DNA of 7,366 nucleotides from Burkholderiaceae bacterium (GTDB lineage: Bacteria > Pseudomonadota > Gammaproteobacteria > Burkholderiales > Burkholderiaceae_C): the NCBI GenBank assembly GCA_023262365.1, contig JALRBF010000066.1:1-7366 (forward strand). Reading direction: 5' to 3'. Position 1 is the first letter of the stretch. Each line of letters begins with the position of its first letter. The position numbers and the translations under genes are program-made. Shown piece by piece: positions 1 to 6,669 of this stretch. Below the pieces are notes generated by a model. That model saw only the letters and a list, made by a program, of their open reading frames with translations. It had not been told where the DNA came from and ran no database searches.

Positions 1-37
1 CTTATGGTTTTGGGGGCTTCATGTTAGCAACAACCCA

Positions 38-997
38 TTAGGATGCCGACTTTTTTTTTGCTCGGGGGTGCGCCGCGTCGTATACGGCGGCCAGATGCTG
101 AGCATCGAGACGGGTGTAAATTTGGGTGCTTTGAATGCTGGCGTGCCCCAGCAGTTCTTGCACGCCGCGCAAGTCACCGCTGCTTTGCAGCAGGTGCGAG
201 GCAAACGAGTGACGCAGCATGTGCGGGTGCACGTGCCCCTCAAGCCCGGCGGCCAGCGCACGCTGGCGCAAGCGGCTGCGGGTTTGCTGGGGCGAGAGGC
301 GCTGCCCACGGGCGTTGATGAACAGAGCCGGCTCGTTAGGCTGCGCCCACTGCGGCCTAAGCGCCATCCAGTGCCGCACAGCCAACCGTGCCGCCTGCCC
401 CAGCGGCACGCTGCGGCGCTTGCTGCCTTTGCCGGTGACGTGGGCGGTGCCGTCGGCTAGGTCCAGCCAACCGGGGCCACCAGCGGCCACGTCCAACCCG
501 AGCAACTCGCCCAGGCGCAACCCGCAGCCGTACAGCAGTTCAATCATGGCCGCATCGCGAGCTTCACGCACAGGGTGCTGGGCAGCTTGGGTGTGCGCGG
601 CCAGGCGCACGGCCTCGTCCACGGGCAAGGCCTTGGGCAACGGACGCGGCGCCTTGGGCGCGCGCACGCCTTGGGTGGGGTCGTGGCCCAACCGGCCTTG
701 CTGGGTCAGCCACTTGAAAAGCCCGCGCCAGCCCGACAACACCAAGGCCACACCGCGCGGGCTGTGGCCGCCAGCGTGCAGGCGCGCCACGCCCTGGCGC
801 ACGTGGCTGGTTTGCAGCTGCTCCAGGGTCAGGCCCAGTTGCTGAGTGTGGCGCATTAACTTGAGCAAATCGGCCCGGTACAGGGCACAGGTGCGCGGCG
901 CCAGCCGCTTAACCCAGGTGACGTGGCCCAAGTACGCCTCAACCCAGCCGTGTGGGTCGGTACGGGCCACCAAGGCGGCGGGCCACGCCTGGGTCAC
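38..997 (-). CDS. xerC: Tyrosine recombinase XerC
   Basis: This is a site-specific tyrosine recombinase. In the family, XerC works with XerD at the dif site to resolve chromosome dimers at cell division. With the GTG start at 997 the protein has 319 residues, slightly longer than E. coli XerC (298). An N-terminal SAM-like DNA-binding domain (about 14-105) precedes the catalytic domain (about 120-310). All six catalytic positions are visible: R161 (GCGLRLGELLGL), K190 (VTGKGSK), H259 and R262 (HPHMLRHSFA), H285 (LLGHAS) and the nucleophile Y294 (QIYTRL). The tail AHPRAKKK is typical of XerC. The reading frame stays open upstream to 1147, but the GTG at 997 overlaps the stop of the DUF484 gene as GTGA and places the start just before the conserved N-terminal domain, so I prefer it. 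It is the last gene of the dapF-DUF484-xerC operon. A run of nine A encodes Lys-Lys-Lys near the C-terminus. XerD is less likely because of the gene neighbourhood. Confidence 0.95.
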   Translation of the reverse strand: MTQAWPAALVARTDPHGWVEAYLGHVTWVKRLAPRTCALYRADLLKLMRHTQQLGLTLEQLQTSHVRQGVARLHAGGHSPRGVALVLSGWRGLFKWLTQQGRLGHDPTQGVRAPKAPRPLPKALPVDEAVRLAAHTQAAQHPVREARDAAMIELLYGCGLRLGELLGLDVAAGGPGWLDLADGTAHVTGKGSKRRSVPLGQAARLAVRHWMALRPQWAQPNEPALFINARGQRLSPQQTRSRLRQRALAAGLEGHVHPHMLRHSFASHLLQSSGDLRGVQELLGHASIQSTQIYTRLDAQHLAAVYDAAHPRAKKKSAS

Positions 998-1668
998 GCC
1001 AAGCGCTGCAACGCCGCGGCCACCAGCGCGCCCAAGCGCTGCAGCAGCGCCGTGCCCATGTCGGCGGTGAATCGCTGGCTGTCGTGCGAGGCCAGCACCA
1101 TCGCACCCAGCGCCTGGCCCGAGGCGTCGTGGCGCAACGGCACGCACGCCATGGAAGCCACGCCCAGGTCTGGCGCAAGCCAGCTCAGGGTGGGGTCGTC
1201 GCGACGCGCGCCGCAGTAGGGCTCGGTCATGTCGGCCACGTGTTGGCGCACGGCTTCATCGGGCACCAGCGCGTGGGGTGAGTCCACCGCCCCAGGCAAA
1301 CCCCATACCCGCAGCGCCACCGCCTGCAATTGCAACGCGCGCTCAAGGCCTTGCTCGATTTGCTCGGGCAAGGCGCGCGCCTCGGACTGCGCCAACCACT
1401 GCAGGGTCAGCGCGTCAAGCTGCGCCAACACCTGCGCGTTGTGCTGGCCGTGGCGTACCAGCTGCGCGCCGTGCAGTTCGAGTTCGCGTATACGTGCGCG
1501 CAACATCTCGGCCTGCCGTTCTTGCAAGCTGATGGCACGGTGGCTGTGCGGACTGGTGAGTTGCACCGTGGCCAATACGTCGGCGTGGCGCTCAAAAAAA
1601 TCCGGGTTACCCAACAGGTAAGCGGCAATGTCGTCTTCGGTCAGGGGGCGGTGGTTGGCGGTACTCAT
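994..1668 (-). CDS. DUF484 family protein (GAF-like)
   Basis: This 224-residue protein belongs to the DUF484 family, which is encoded between dapF and xerC in many proteobacteria and has no established biochemical role. The N-terminus (about 8-38: EDDIAAYLLGNPDFFERHADVL) is the family's hallmark. It is followed by a Glu/Arg/Gln-rich helical stretch (about 46-92) that looks like a coiled coil, and a GAF-like domain (about 98-224). The C-terminal ASHDSQRFTADMGTALLQRLG stretch is also typical. No enzymatic motif is visible. The ATG at 1668 overlaps the dapF stop as ATGA, and the stop overlaps the xerC GTG start as GTGA, so all three genes are probably translationally coupled. A link to XerC function is often assumed from this neighbourhood, but that is inference only. 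Confidence 0.92.
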   Translation of the reverse strand: MSTANHRPLTEDDIAAYLLGNPDFFERHADVLATVQLTSPHSHRAISLQERQAEMLRARIRELELHGAQLVRHGQHNAQVLAQLDALTLQWLAQSEARALPEQIEQGLERALQLQAVALRVWGLPGAVDSPHALVPDEAVRQHVADMTEPYCGARRDDPTLSWLAPDLGVASMACVPLRHDASGQALGAMVLASHDSQRFTADMGTALLQRLGALVAAALQRLA

Positions 1669-2573
1669 GGCGGTGATGCAGGGGCACGAAAAGCAAGGGG
1701 AAGGTGGGCCTCATCGGGAATGTCGATATCGGCGTCAAACACAAACGCGGCCGGGCCAGCCATGCGCACCGGGCTTTGCCCGCCGTCCCAGGCGATTTGC
1801 AGCCGCCCACCACGGGTGTCAACCTGCACCGGGCTTTGCAGCTGGCCCCAGCGGATGCCAGCCACCGCCGCGGCACACGCACCGGTGCCGCACGAAAGGG
1901 TTTCGCCCACACCGCGCTCGTACACCCGCAGGGCGATGTGCTGGGCCGCCACGCGCTGCATACAACCCACGTTGACACCTTGACCAAACCGACGATGCGC
2001 CTGCACCCAACGGCCAATCGCGGCCACCGGCGCGTGCTGCACGTCGTCTACCCACTGCACGGCGTGCGGGTTGCCCATGGACAAAATGGCCCAAGGGCCG
2101 CACGGGCGCGGCGGCTCGCCGTCTAGCCGCCAGCGCAACCACCCCCCGGTGGGCTCGGGGTTGAGCCCCAGCGCATCAAAGGGCACCCGCTGCGGCTCAA
2201 ACAGCGGCGCCCCCATGTCCACTTGCACCAGGCCATCGGCCAGCTCTTCGAGCACCAAGGTGGTGTGGCGCACCCGGGCGCGCACCACGCGTTGGTGGGT
2301 CAGGCCTTTGCCGCGAACGTAGCGCACAAAGCAGCGCGCGCCGTTGCCACACTGCTCCACCTCTTGGCCGTCGGCGTTGTGAATGATGTAGTCAAAATCG
2401 GCCTCGGGCGCCGAGGGCGCGCGCACGGTAAGCAGCTGGTCGGCGCCAATGCCCACATGCCGGTCGGCCAGCCAGCGGCGCTGGGCCGCGCTTAGGCCCA
2501 GGCTGCCACGGGTTTCATCGAGCACGATGAAATCGTTGCCCGCGCCGTGCATTTTGCTAACCCGAACCCTCAT
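1665..2573 (-). CDS. dapF: Diaminopimelate epimerase DapF
   Basis: DapF is the cytoplasmic, cofactor-independent racemase that converts LL-diaminopimelate to meso-diaminopimelate, the precursor of lysine and a peptidoglycan cross-linking residue. From the ATG at 2573 the protein has 302 residues; the family is usually about 275-300. The start MRVRVSKMHGAGNDFIVLD is the canonical N-terminus. The two catalytic cysteines are present: C75 in the motif EQCGNGARCF and C228 in SCGTGACAAA. The substrate-binding stretches GNPHAV (167-172) and YERGVGET (218-225) are also present. A longer frame starts at 2618, but the 15 extra residues (MALYLLGARAGDNVG) are not family-like, and an AGGGGA ribosome-binding site (minus strand, 2584-2589) lies ten bases before the 2573 start. 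It is the first gene of the operon with the DUF484 gene and xerC and is divergent from the Nudix/MBL gene, with 47 bases between the two starts. Confidence 0.97.
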   Translation of the reverse strand: MRVRVSKMHGAGNDFIVLDETRGSLGLSAAQRRWLADRHVGIGADQLLTVRAPSAPEADFDYIIHNADGQEVEQCGNGARCFVRYVRGKGLTHQRVVRARVRHTTLVLEELADGLVQVDMGAPLFEPQRVPFDALGLNPEPTGGWLRWRLDGEPPRPCGPWAILSMGNPHAVQWVDDVQHAPVAAIGRWVQAHRRFGQGVNVGCMQRVAAQHIALRVYERGVGETLSCGTGACAAAVAGIRWGQLQSPVQVDTRGGRLQIAWDGGQSPVRMAGPAAFVFDADIDIPDEAHLPLAFRAPASPP

Positions 2574-2620
2574 GCCGACATTATCCCCTGCGCGTGCGCC
2601 AAGCAGGTAAAGTGCCATCC

Positions 2621-4267
2621 ATGGTCAGACCCCACACCCAGCTCCACCCGAGCCAAACCCCGGCCGCGTTGCGCCCCGCGGCCACCGTGTTGTTGCTACG
2701 CGACGGCAGCGGGGGCTTGCAGGTGCTCATGACACGGCGCTCGATGCAGGCCTCGTTTGCGCCTGGCGCCTATGTGTTCCCGGGCGGTGCGGTTGACCCG
2801 CAAGACCATGAAGCCGCGGCCACCGCCGGCTTTCGCCCGGGACATGCCCCGCACTGGAGGGCCGCGGCGCTGGCGGCCATTCGTGAGTGCTACGAAGAGT
2901 TGGGCATCTTGCTGGCCTACCGCGCCGATGGACAACCCGCGCAGGCCAGCGACGTGGCCCGGCTGCGGCGCGACGCGCCGTTTTATGCCCAATGCCAGGC
3001 CTTGGGCCTGCGCCCCGCAGCCGATGCGACATGGCTGCTGGCACACTGGATCACGGACCGCGACCTACCCAAACGCTTTGACGTGCCGTTTTGGGTGGCG
3101 CGCATGCCGGTCAACCAAGAACCGGTGGCCGACGAGCAAGAGCAGTTTGAACCGGCGTGGGTCAGCCCGACCGATGCCCTGGCGCGCCACGCACAAGGCG
3201 CGTTCAACATGGTGTTTCCCACGGTGCGCACTTTGCAGCGGCTGCAGTTGCACACCAACGTGGAACAGGTGCTGCAAGCCTGCGCCGGCGAGCAACCGCT
3301 GTTTGTCAGCTGCCCGCGCGCCGGGTTGCGTCAAGGCAAAGAAGCCCGATTCATGGAGCATGAACCGCCGTACGGCGAGTTGGCGCTGGTCTGCCCCGAT
3401 GGGCAAATCGTGCACCACCTGGACTGGCAACACCAGCGGCCCGTGCCACTGCTGCGCCACGTACAACGCTTGACCGTGGGCAACCCAGGCATGATGACAG
3501 GCCCCGGCACCAACACCTACGTGGTGGGCGAGCCGGACACGGGCTATGTGGTCATCGACCCCGGCCCCGACGACGCGGCGCACCGCGGCCGGCTGCTGCA
3601 GGCCACGCAAGGCGACATTCGGGCCATCGTGTGCACCCATTCGCACCCCGACCACAGCCCGGGCGCACGCCCGCTGCAAGCCACACTGGGCACGCCCGCA
3701 CCCGTGCTTGGCCTACCCAGTGGCCCACACGCGCTAGCCGACAGCCGCTGGAGCCCCGACGAGGCACTGTCCGACGGCGCCACGCTCAGGTTAGGCACCA
3801 CGCCGGGCAACAGGCACACGCTGCGCGCGCTGCACACCCCAGGGCACGCGGCCAACCATGTGTGCCTGGTGCTCGAAGAAGATGGGCTGCTGTTCTCGGG
3901 CGACCACATACTTAACGGCAGCACCACCGTGATTGCCCCACCCGATGGCAACATGGACGACTACTTGGACTCGCTGCAGCGCTTGGCGCAGGCCTGCCAA
4001 ACGCACGTGGTGCAGTTTATTTTGCCCGCGCACGGCCACGTGTTGCACCAGCCGCTGGCGGTGATTGCTGGCTTGCGCGCGCATCGACTGGCACGCGAGG
4101 CCAAAGTGGCGCAAGCCATACACCGCCACCCCAACGGCGGGCCAGACGACTGGCTGGCGCTGGCTTACGACGACACCCCCAAGGCGCTATGGCCCGTGGC
4201 GCGCCACTCGCTGCTGGCGCACGTGCAGCGCCTGCAACGCCTGGCAACGGCAAAAAAAGAAGTGTGA
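2621..4267 (+). CDS. Nudix hydrolase / metallo-beta-lactamase-fold fusion protein
   Basis: This two-domain enzyme has 548 residues from the ATG at 2621. The N-terminal half (about 14-230) is a Nudix hydrolase: FAPGAYVFPGGAVDP at 46-60, then the metal-binding core R88-E89-x-x-E92-E93-x-G95. The segment between the glycines and the REx2EE core is about 18 residues longer than in the standard 23-residue Nudix box; a similar insertion is known in the NUDT19-type CoA/nucleotide pyrophosphatases. The C-terminal half (about 280-548) is a metallo-beta-lactamase fold of the LACTB2/RNase Z-like group: THSHPDH with H340, H342, D344 and H345, then H409 (HTPGH), D428 (SGDH) and H471 (LPAHGH). A C-terminal winged-helix-like segment carries YDDTPKALWPVARHSLLAH. 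All metal ligands of both domains appear intact, so both halves are probably active. There is no signal peptide, so it is likely cytoplasmic. Substrates cannot be assigned. A GTG at 2612 and an ATG at 2594 are possible alternative starts. The last codons overlap the 3' end of rnpB on the other strand. Confidence 0.9.
   Translation: MVRPHTQLHPSQTPAALRPAATVLLLRDGSGGLQVLMTRRSMQASFAPGAYVFPGGAVDPQDHEAAATAGFRPGHAPHWRAAALAAIRECYEELGILLAYRADGQPAQASDVARLRRDAPFYAQCQALGLRPAADATWLLAHWITDRDLPKRFDVPFWVARMPVNQEPVADEQEQFEPAWVSPTDALARHAQGAFNMVFPTVRTLQRLQLHTNVEQVLQACAGEQPLFVSCPRAGLRQGKEARFMEHEPPYGELALVCPDGQIVHHLDWQHQRPVPLLRHVQRLTVGNPGMMTGPGTNTYVVGEPDTGYVVIDPGPDDAAHRGRLLQATQGDIRAIVCTHSHPDHSPGARPLQATLGTPAPVLGLPSGPHALADSRWSPDEALSDGATLRLGTTPGNRHTLRALHTPGHAANHVCLVLEEDGLLFSGDHILNGSTTVIAPPDGNMDDYLDSLQRLAQACQTHVVQFILPAHGHVLHQPLAVIAGLRAHRLAREAKVAQAIHRHPNGGPDDWLALAYDDTPKALWPVARHSLLAHVQRLQRLATAKKEV
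4252..4258 (-). terminator. Possible rnpB termination U-tract
   Basis: On the minus strand, seven T residues follow the P1 3' strand of RNase P RNA after the short spacer ACACUUC. This is where transcription of rnpB would be expected to end. There is no strong local GC hairpin directly against the tract: the nearest is a 4-bp CCGG/CCGG pair about 17 bases upstream, and the P1 partner strand is over 300 bases away. It is therefore not a textbook intrinsic terminator. The same bases, read on the plus strand, encode two Lys codons at the end of the Nudix/MBL protein. Confidence 0.35.
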
Positions 4268-4617
4268 AGCCAGCCGGTACGCCGGATTTTGTGCGGCACG
4301 GTTACCCGCGCCGTGACCGCCATTCCTCTGGGCCGGGGGTCACCCACCCGGCTCGGTGCTACCTACCCGCTAACGCCGCGCGGAGCCACGCGGTGTGGCG
4401 GTAACCCGCCACGTGTTAGCCTATTTGGTATTGCTGCGCGTAGAGATTGCCCGTTTCACCCGCACTCAAGCGGCTCGTCTCTGTTGCTCTGATCCGCACC
4501 TTATACCTTGCGGCTTTCGGTGGAGAGGTGTTACCTCCTACGCTGTCCTGTGCAGTCCGGACGTTCCTCCAGTGCGGCCTTTCGGCACCATGCACCAGCG
4601 GCGGTCTGGCTGGCATC
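4262..4617 (-). ncRNA. rnpB: RNase P RNA, bacterial type A
   Basis: This is the catalytic RNA of ribonuclease P, which removes the 5' leader of precursor tRNAs. On the minus strand it begins near 4617. The P1 stem is visible: GAUGCCAGCC (4617-4608) pairs with GGCUGGCUUC (4275-4266), with one U-U mismatch. The conserved core is clear: GGAGGAACGUCCGGAC (CR-I), CACAGGACAG, GGUAACACC (P8 loop region), GUGAAACGGGCAA, ACCAAAUAGG, GGGUAGG (the GGU that contacts the tRNA CCA end) and CAAAAUCCGGCGU (CR-V). The P4 helix forms between 4564-4556 and 4286-4279 with the conserved bulged U. A stem with a GUAA loop (CGGCGCGG/CCGUGCCG) lies just upstream of CR-V, as in other betaproteobacteria. The exact 3' end is uncertain by several bases (4258-4266). 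The gene starts 22 bases after htpX on the same strand, and its 3' end overlaps the stop codon of the convergent Nudix/MBL gene. Confidence 0.95.
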
Positions 4618-4625
4618 ACCCCGCC

Positions 4626-4631
4626 ATGATA
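4626..4631 (-). promoter_or_regulatory. Candidate -10 element for rnpB
   Basis: TATCAT on the minus strand ends eight bases before the inferred 5' end of RNase P RNA at 4617, close to the expected spacing for a sigma-70 -10 box. No convincing -35 box lies 16-18 bases upstream. The best resemblance, TTGCAG, is 20 bases away inside the end of htpX. The element is plausible because rnpB needs strong constitutive transcription, but it is weakly supported. Confidence 0.35.
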
Positions 4632-4639
4632 CGCCGGGC

Positions 4640-5512
4640 CTAGCGGCCTTGCTGCAAAGCGGCAATGCGTTGCTCAATCGGCGGGTGGGTGGCAAACAAA
4701 CGGCCCAAACCCCCGACAATGCCCAGCGCCGCCACCGATTTGGGCAGCTCACCAGCCTCCAAACCGCCCAAGCGCGCCAGGGCATTGATCATGGGCTGAC
4801 GCCGCCCCATGAGGCGTGCGGCATCGGCGTCGGCACGAAACTCGCGCTGTCGGCTGAACCACGCCACCACCATGGCCGCCACAAAGCCGAGCAGAATATC
4901 CATCACGATGGTCGTGACGAAATACCCAATGCCCGGGCCGCTGGATTGGTTGTCGCCGCGGCGCATGAAGCTGTCCACCGCATAACCAATAACGCGGCTA
5001 AGAAACACCACAAAGGTGTTCATCACGCCTTGAATCAGCGTCATGGTGACCATGTCGCCATTGGCCACGTGCGCCACCTCGTGCGCCAACACCGCCTCAA
5101 CTTCTTCATGCGTCATGCTTTGCAGCAACCCGGTCGAGACGGCCACCAACGCGCTGTTGCGAAACGCACCGGTGGCAAAGGCGTTGGGTGCGCCTTCGTA
5201 AATTGCCACCTCGGGCATGGCGATGTCGGCTTGGCTGGCCAGCCGCTGCACGGTTTGCAGCAACCACGTTTCATCCTGGTTGCTGGGGCGCTCAATCACA
5301 TGGGCGCCGGTGCTCCACTTGGCCACGGGCTTGCTGATGAGCAACGAAATAAACGCCCCGCCAAAGCCAATAAGCAGCGAAAAGCCCAGCAGCGTGGTCA
5401 GGTCCAACCCGTTTTGCGTAATAAAGCGGTTGAGCCCAAGCACGCTGGCCATGACACCCAAGACCAGCACAATGGCCAGGTTGGTCAACACGAACAACAC
5501 AATGCGCTTCAT
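4640..5512 (-). CDS. htpX: Protease HtpX (M48 family, membrane zinc metalloprotease)
   Basis: HtpX is an inner-membrane zinc endopeptidase that takes part in quality control of misfolded membrane proteins alongside FtsH. The protein has 290 residues, close to the family norm. Hydrophobic segments at about 3-25 and 38-59 form the N-terminal hairpin, and two more at about 155-178 and 194-217 follow the active site. The zinc site is H144-E145-x-x-H148 ([12 protein letters not shown]) with the third ligand E224 in [15 protein letters not shown]. The C-terminal [13 protein letters not shown] is typical. The ATG at 5512 is preceded by AAGGA with a five-base spacing and gives the canonical start [13 protein letters not shown]. 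The frame continues upstream to 5581, but those residues are not membrane-like and lie in the promoter region. A sigma-32-type promoter lies upstream (5570-5598), fitting the known heat-shock control of htpX in E. coli. rnpB follows downstream on the same strand. Confidence 0.97.
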   Translation of the reverse strand: MKRIVLFVLTNLAIVLVLGVMASVLGLNRFITQNGLDLTTLLGFSLLIGFGGAFISLLISKPVAKWSTGAHVIERPSNQDETWLLQTVQRLASQADIAMPEVAIYEGAPNAFATGAFRNSALVAVSTGLLQSMTHEEVEAVLAHEVAHVANGDMVTMTLIQGVMNTFVVFLSRVIGYAVDSFMRRGDNQSSGPGIGYFVTTIVMDILLGFVAAMVVAWFSRQREFRADADAARLMGRRQPMINALARLGGLEAGELPKSVAALGIVGGLGRLFATHPPIEQRIAALQQGR

Positions 5513-5524
5513 GACAATCCTTAT

Positions 5525-5558
5525 AAAAAACCCCCGCCGAGCACACGCCGGCGAGCGG
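5525..5558 (-). terminator. Terminator-like hairpin plus T6 in the htpX leader
   Basis: On the minus strand, CCGCTCGCC (5558-5550) can pair with GGCGGGGG (5538-5531), with one bulged G and one G-U pair, closing a loop of 11 bases. Six T residues follow immediately (5530-5525). This has the form of an intrinsic terminator. It could end readthrough from pyrC, but it lies downstream of the sigma-32 promoter and five bases ahead of the htpX ribosome-binding site. It would therefore also act on htpX's own heat-shock transcript, unless an alternative fold wins: CGCCG-CTCGC-CGGCG at 5560-5546 is one competing stem. Confidence 0.45.
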
Positions 5559-5569
5559 CGCTCGACATG

Positions 5570-5598
5570 ATATGGGGGCACCCGGGGCGTGCTTCAAG
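5570..5598 (-). promoter_or_regulatory. Sigma-32 (RpoH) heat-shock promoter for htpX
   Basis: On the minus strand, CTTGAA (5598-5593, preceded by CCCCT) is separated by 15 bases from CCCCATAT (5577-5570). This matches the sigma-32 consensus CTTGAA - 13 to 17 bases - CCCCATnT almost perfectly. Transcription would start near 5563, giving a leader of about 51 bases before the htpX ATG. Heat-shock sigma-32 control of htpX is established in E. coli, which supports the call. No competing sigma-70 promoter was obvious. Confidence 0.82.
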
Positions 5599-5607
5599 AG
5601 GGGAAAT

Positions 5608-5630
5608 AATCCCCTTGGCGCAAAGGGATT
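5608..5630 (-). terminator. Hairpin at the end of pyrC
   Basis: On the minus strand, AATCCCTT (5630-5623) pairs with AGGGGATT (5615-5608) through eight base pairs including one G-U, with a loop of seven bases. The stem begins inside the pyrC TAA stop codon. Only a weak pyrimidine-rich stretch (ATTTCCCCT) follows instead of a T-run, so it may protect the mRNA 3' end or terminate weakly. It lies just upstream of the htpX sigma-32 -35 box. Confidence 0.3.
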
Positions 5631-6669
5631 AGGCCACGCGCCAGCGCAAGGTTTGGCCCGCCACCAAGGGCTTGATGTGGTGCGCCCCCAAGGGGTAAGA
5701 CTCAGGCACCTGCTGCGCCTGGCGCACCAGGGTGAGCGTGGCGGCATTGCGTGGCAAGCCGTAAAAGTCGGGACCGTGGCAGCTGGCAAAGCCCTCAAGG
5801 CGATGCAAGGCGCCGGCGTCTTCAAAGGCTTGTGCGTACAACGCCATGGCTTGTGGCGCGGTGTAACAGCCCGCGCACGCCGCGGCGTGCTCTTTAAGAT
5901 GAGCTGGGTGGGGCGCGCTGTCGGTGCCCAAAAAGTAGCGTGGATTGCCCGAAGTGGCGGCCGCCACCAAGGCTTGGCGATGGCGCTCGCGCTTGAGCAC
6001 GGGTAAGCAGTACCAATGCGGGCGCAAGCCCCCCACAAATAGGGCTCCGCGGTTGTAAAGCAGGTGATGCGCGGTGATGGTGGCCGCCGTTGGCCCGGGC
6101 GCCTGCGCCACCCACTGCGCCGCCTCGGCGGTGGTGATGTGTTCAAGCACCATGGGCAGCGCGGGAAAGTCGCCCCGCAGCGTGTGCAAGTGGCGCTCAA
6201 TGAACACCGCCTCGCGGTCAAACACGTCCACCTCGGCGTCGGTGACTTCGCCGTGCATCAACAACGGCATGCCCACCCGTTGCATGGCCTCAAGGGCGGG
6301 GCGTGCGTGGCGCAAATCGGTCACGCCAGCGTCGCTGTGCGTGGTGGCGCCGGCTGGGTAGAGCTTAACGGCCACCACCCCGGCGTCTTTGGCGCGGGCA
6401 ATGTCCTCGGCTCGGGTGCGGTCGGTGAGGTACAGCGTCATGAGCGGCTCAAACCGCACGCCCTCGGGCACCGCTGCCATGATGCGGTCGCGGTAGGCCA
6501 GTGCAGCCTCGGCAGTGGTCACCGGGGGCCTCAAGTTGGGCATGATGACCGCCCGCCCAAACTGCCCCGCCGTGGCAGGCACCACGCTGGTCAAGGCGTC
6601 GCCGTCGCGCACGTGCAGGTGCCAGTCGTCGGGTTGAATCAGGCTCAGCGTCTCGGGGGTGGGTGTCAT
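5629..6669 (-). CDS. pyrC: Dihydroorotase PyrC
   Basis: PyrC catalyses the reversible cyclisation of N-carbamoyl-aspartate to dihydroorotate, the third step of pyrimidine synthesis, in the cytoplasm. The 346-residue protein is the homodimeric E. coli type (348 residues there). The binuclear zinc site is fully conserved at the expected positions: H17 and H19 ([10 protein letters not shown]), the carbamylated lysine K102 ([10 protein letters not shown]), H139 (LLMHGEV), H177 (LEHITT) and catalytic D250 (GTDSAPH). The substrate-binding region [11 protein letters not shown] (40-50) is present. The frame stays open upstream to 6729, but the ATG at 6669 overlaps the stop of the ABC exporter gene as ATGA and gives the correct N-terminus, so I use it. 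It is probably cotranscribed and translationally coupled with the exporter gene. Confidence 0.97.
   Translation of the reverse strand: MTPTPETLSLIQPDDWHLHVRDGDALTSVVPATAGQFGRAVIMPNLRPPVTTAEAALAYRDRIMAAVPEGVRFEPLMTLYLTDRTRAEDIARAKDAGVVAVKLYPAGATTHSDAGVTDLRHARPALEAMQRVGMPLLMHGEVTDAEVDVFDREAVFIERHLHTLRGDFPALPMVLEHITTAEAAQWVAQAPGPTAATITAHHLLYNRGALFVGGLRPHWYCLPVLKRERHRQALVAAATSGNPRYFLGTDSAPHPAHLKEHAAACAGCYTAPQAMALYAQAFEDAGALHRLEGFASCHGPDFYGLPRNAATLTLVRQAQQVPESYPLGAHHIKPLVAGQTLRWRVA

Noticed and set aside
2..22. Six-codon minus-strand frame after xerC (MKPPKP)
   Set aside because: It is too short, has no clear ribosome-binding site and sits at the window edge. Nothing supports it as a gene.
51..59. 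T9 run on the plus strand as a terminator
   Set aside because: On the coding (minus) strand it is A9 encoding Lys-Lys-Lys of XerC. No hairpin precedes it on the plus strand, and no plus-strand gene ends there.
2618..2618. Upstream ATG giving a 317-residue DapF
   Set aside because: The 15 added residues are not family-like, and the ATG at 2573 has its own ribosome-binding site and the canonical N-terminus.
2574..2620. Promoters in the divergent gap between dapF and the Nudix/MBL gene
   Set aside because: GATAAT-like and CATTAT-like hexamers exist, but the best -35 partners are 19-20 bases away and the dapF candidate would give almost no leader. Promoters are likely nearby, but I cannot place them.
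4508..5632. 374-codon plus-strand open frame opposite htpX and rnpB
   Set aside because: It runs through the RNase P RNA and the reverse complement of htpX, which has an intact zinc site and a well-supported start. Long antisense frames are expected in GC-rich DNA.
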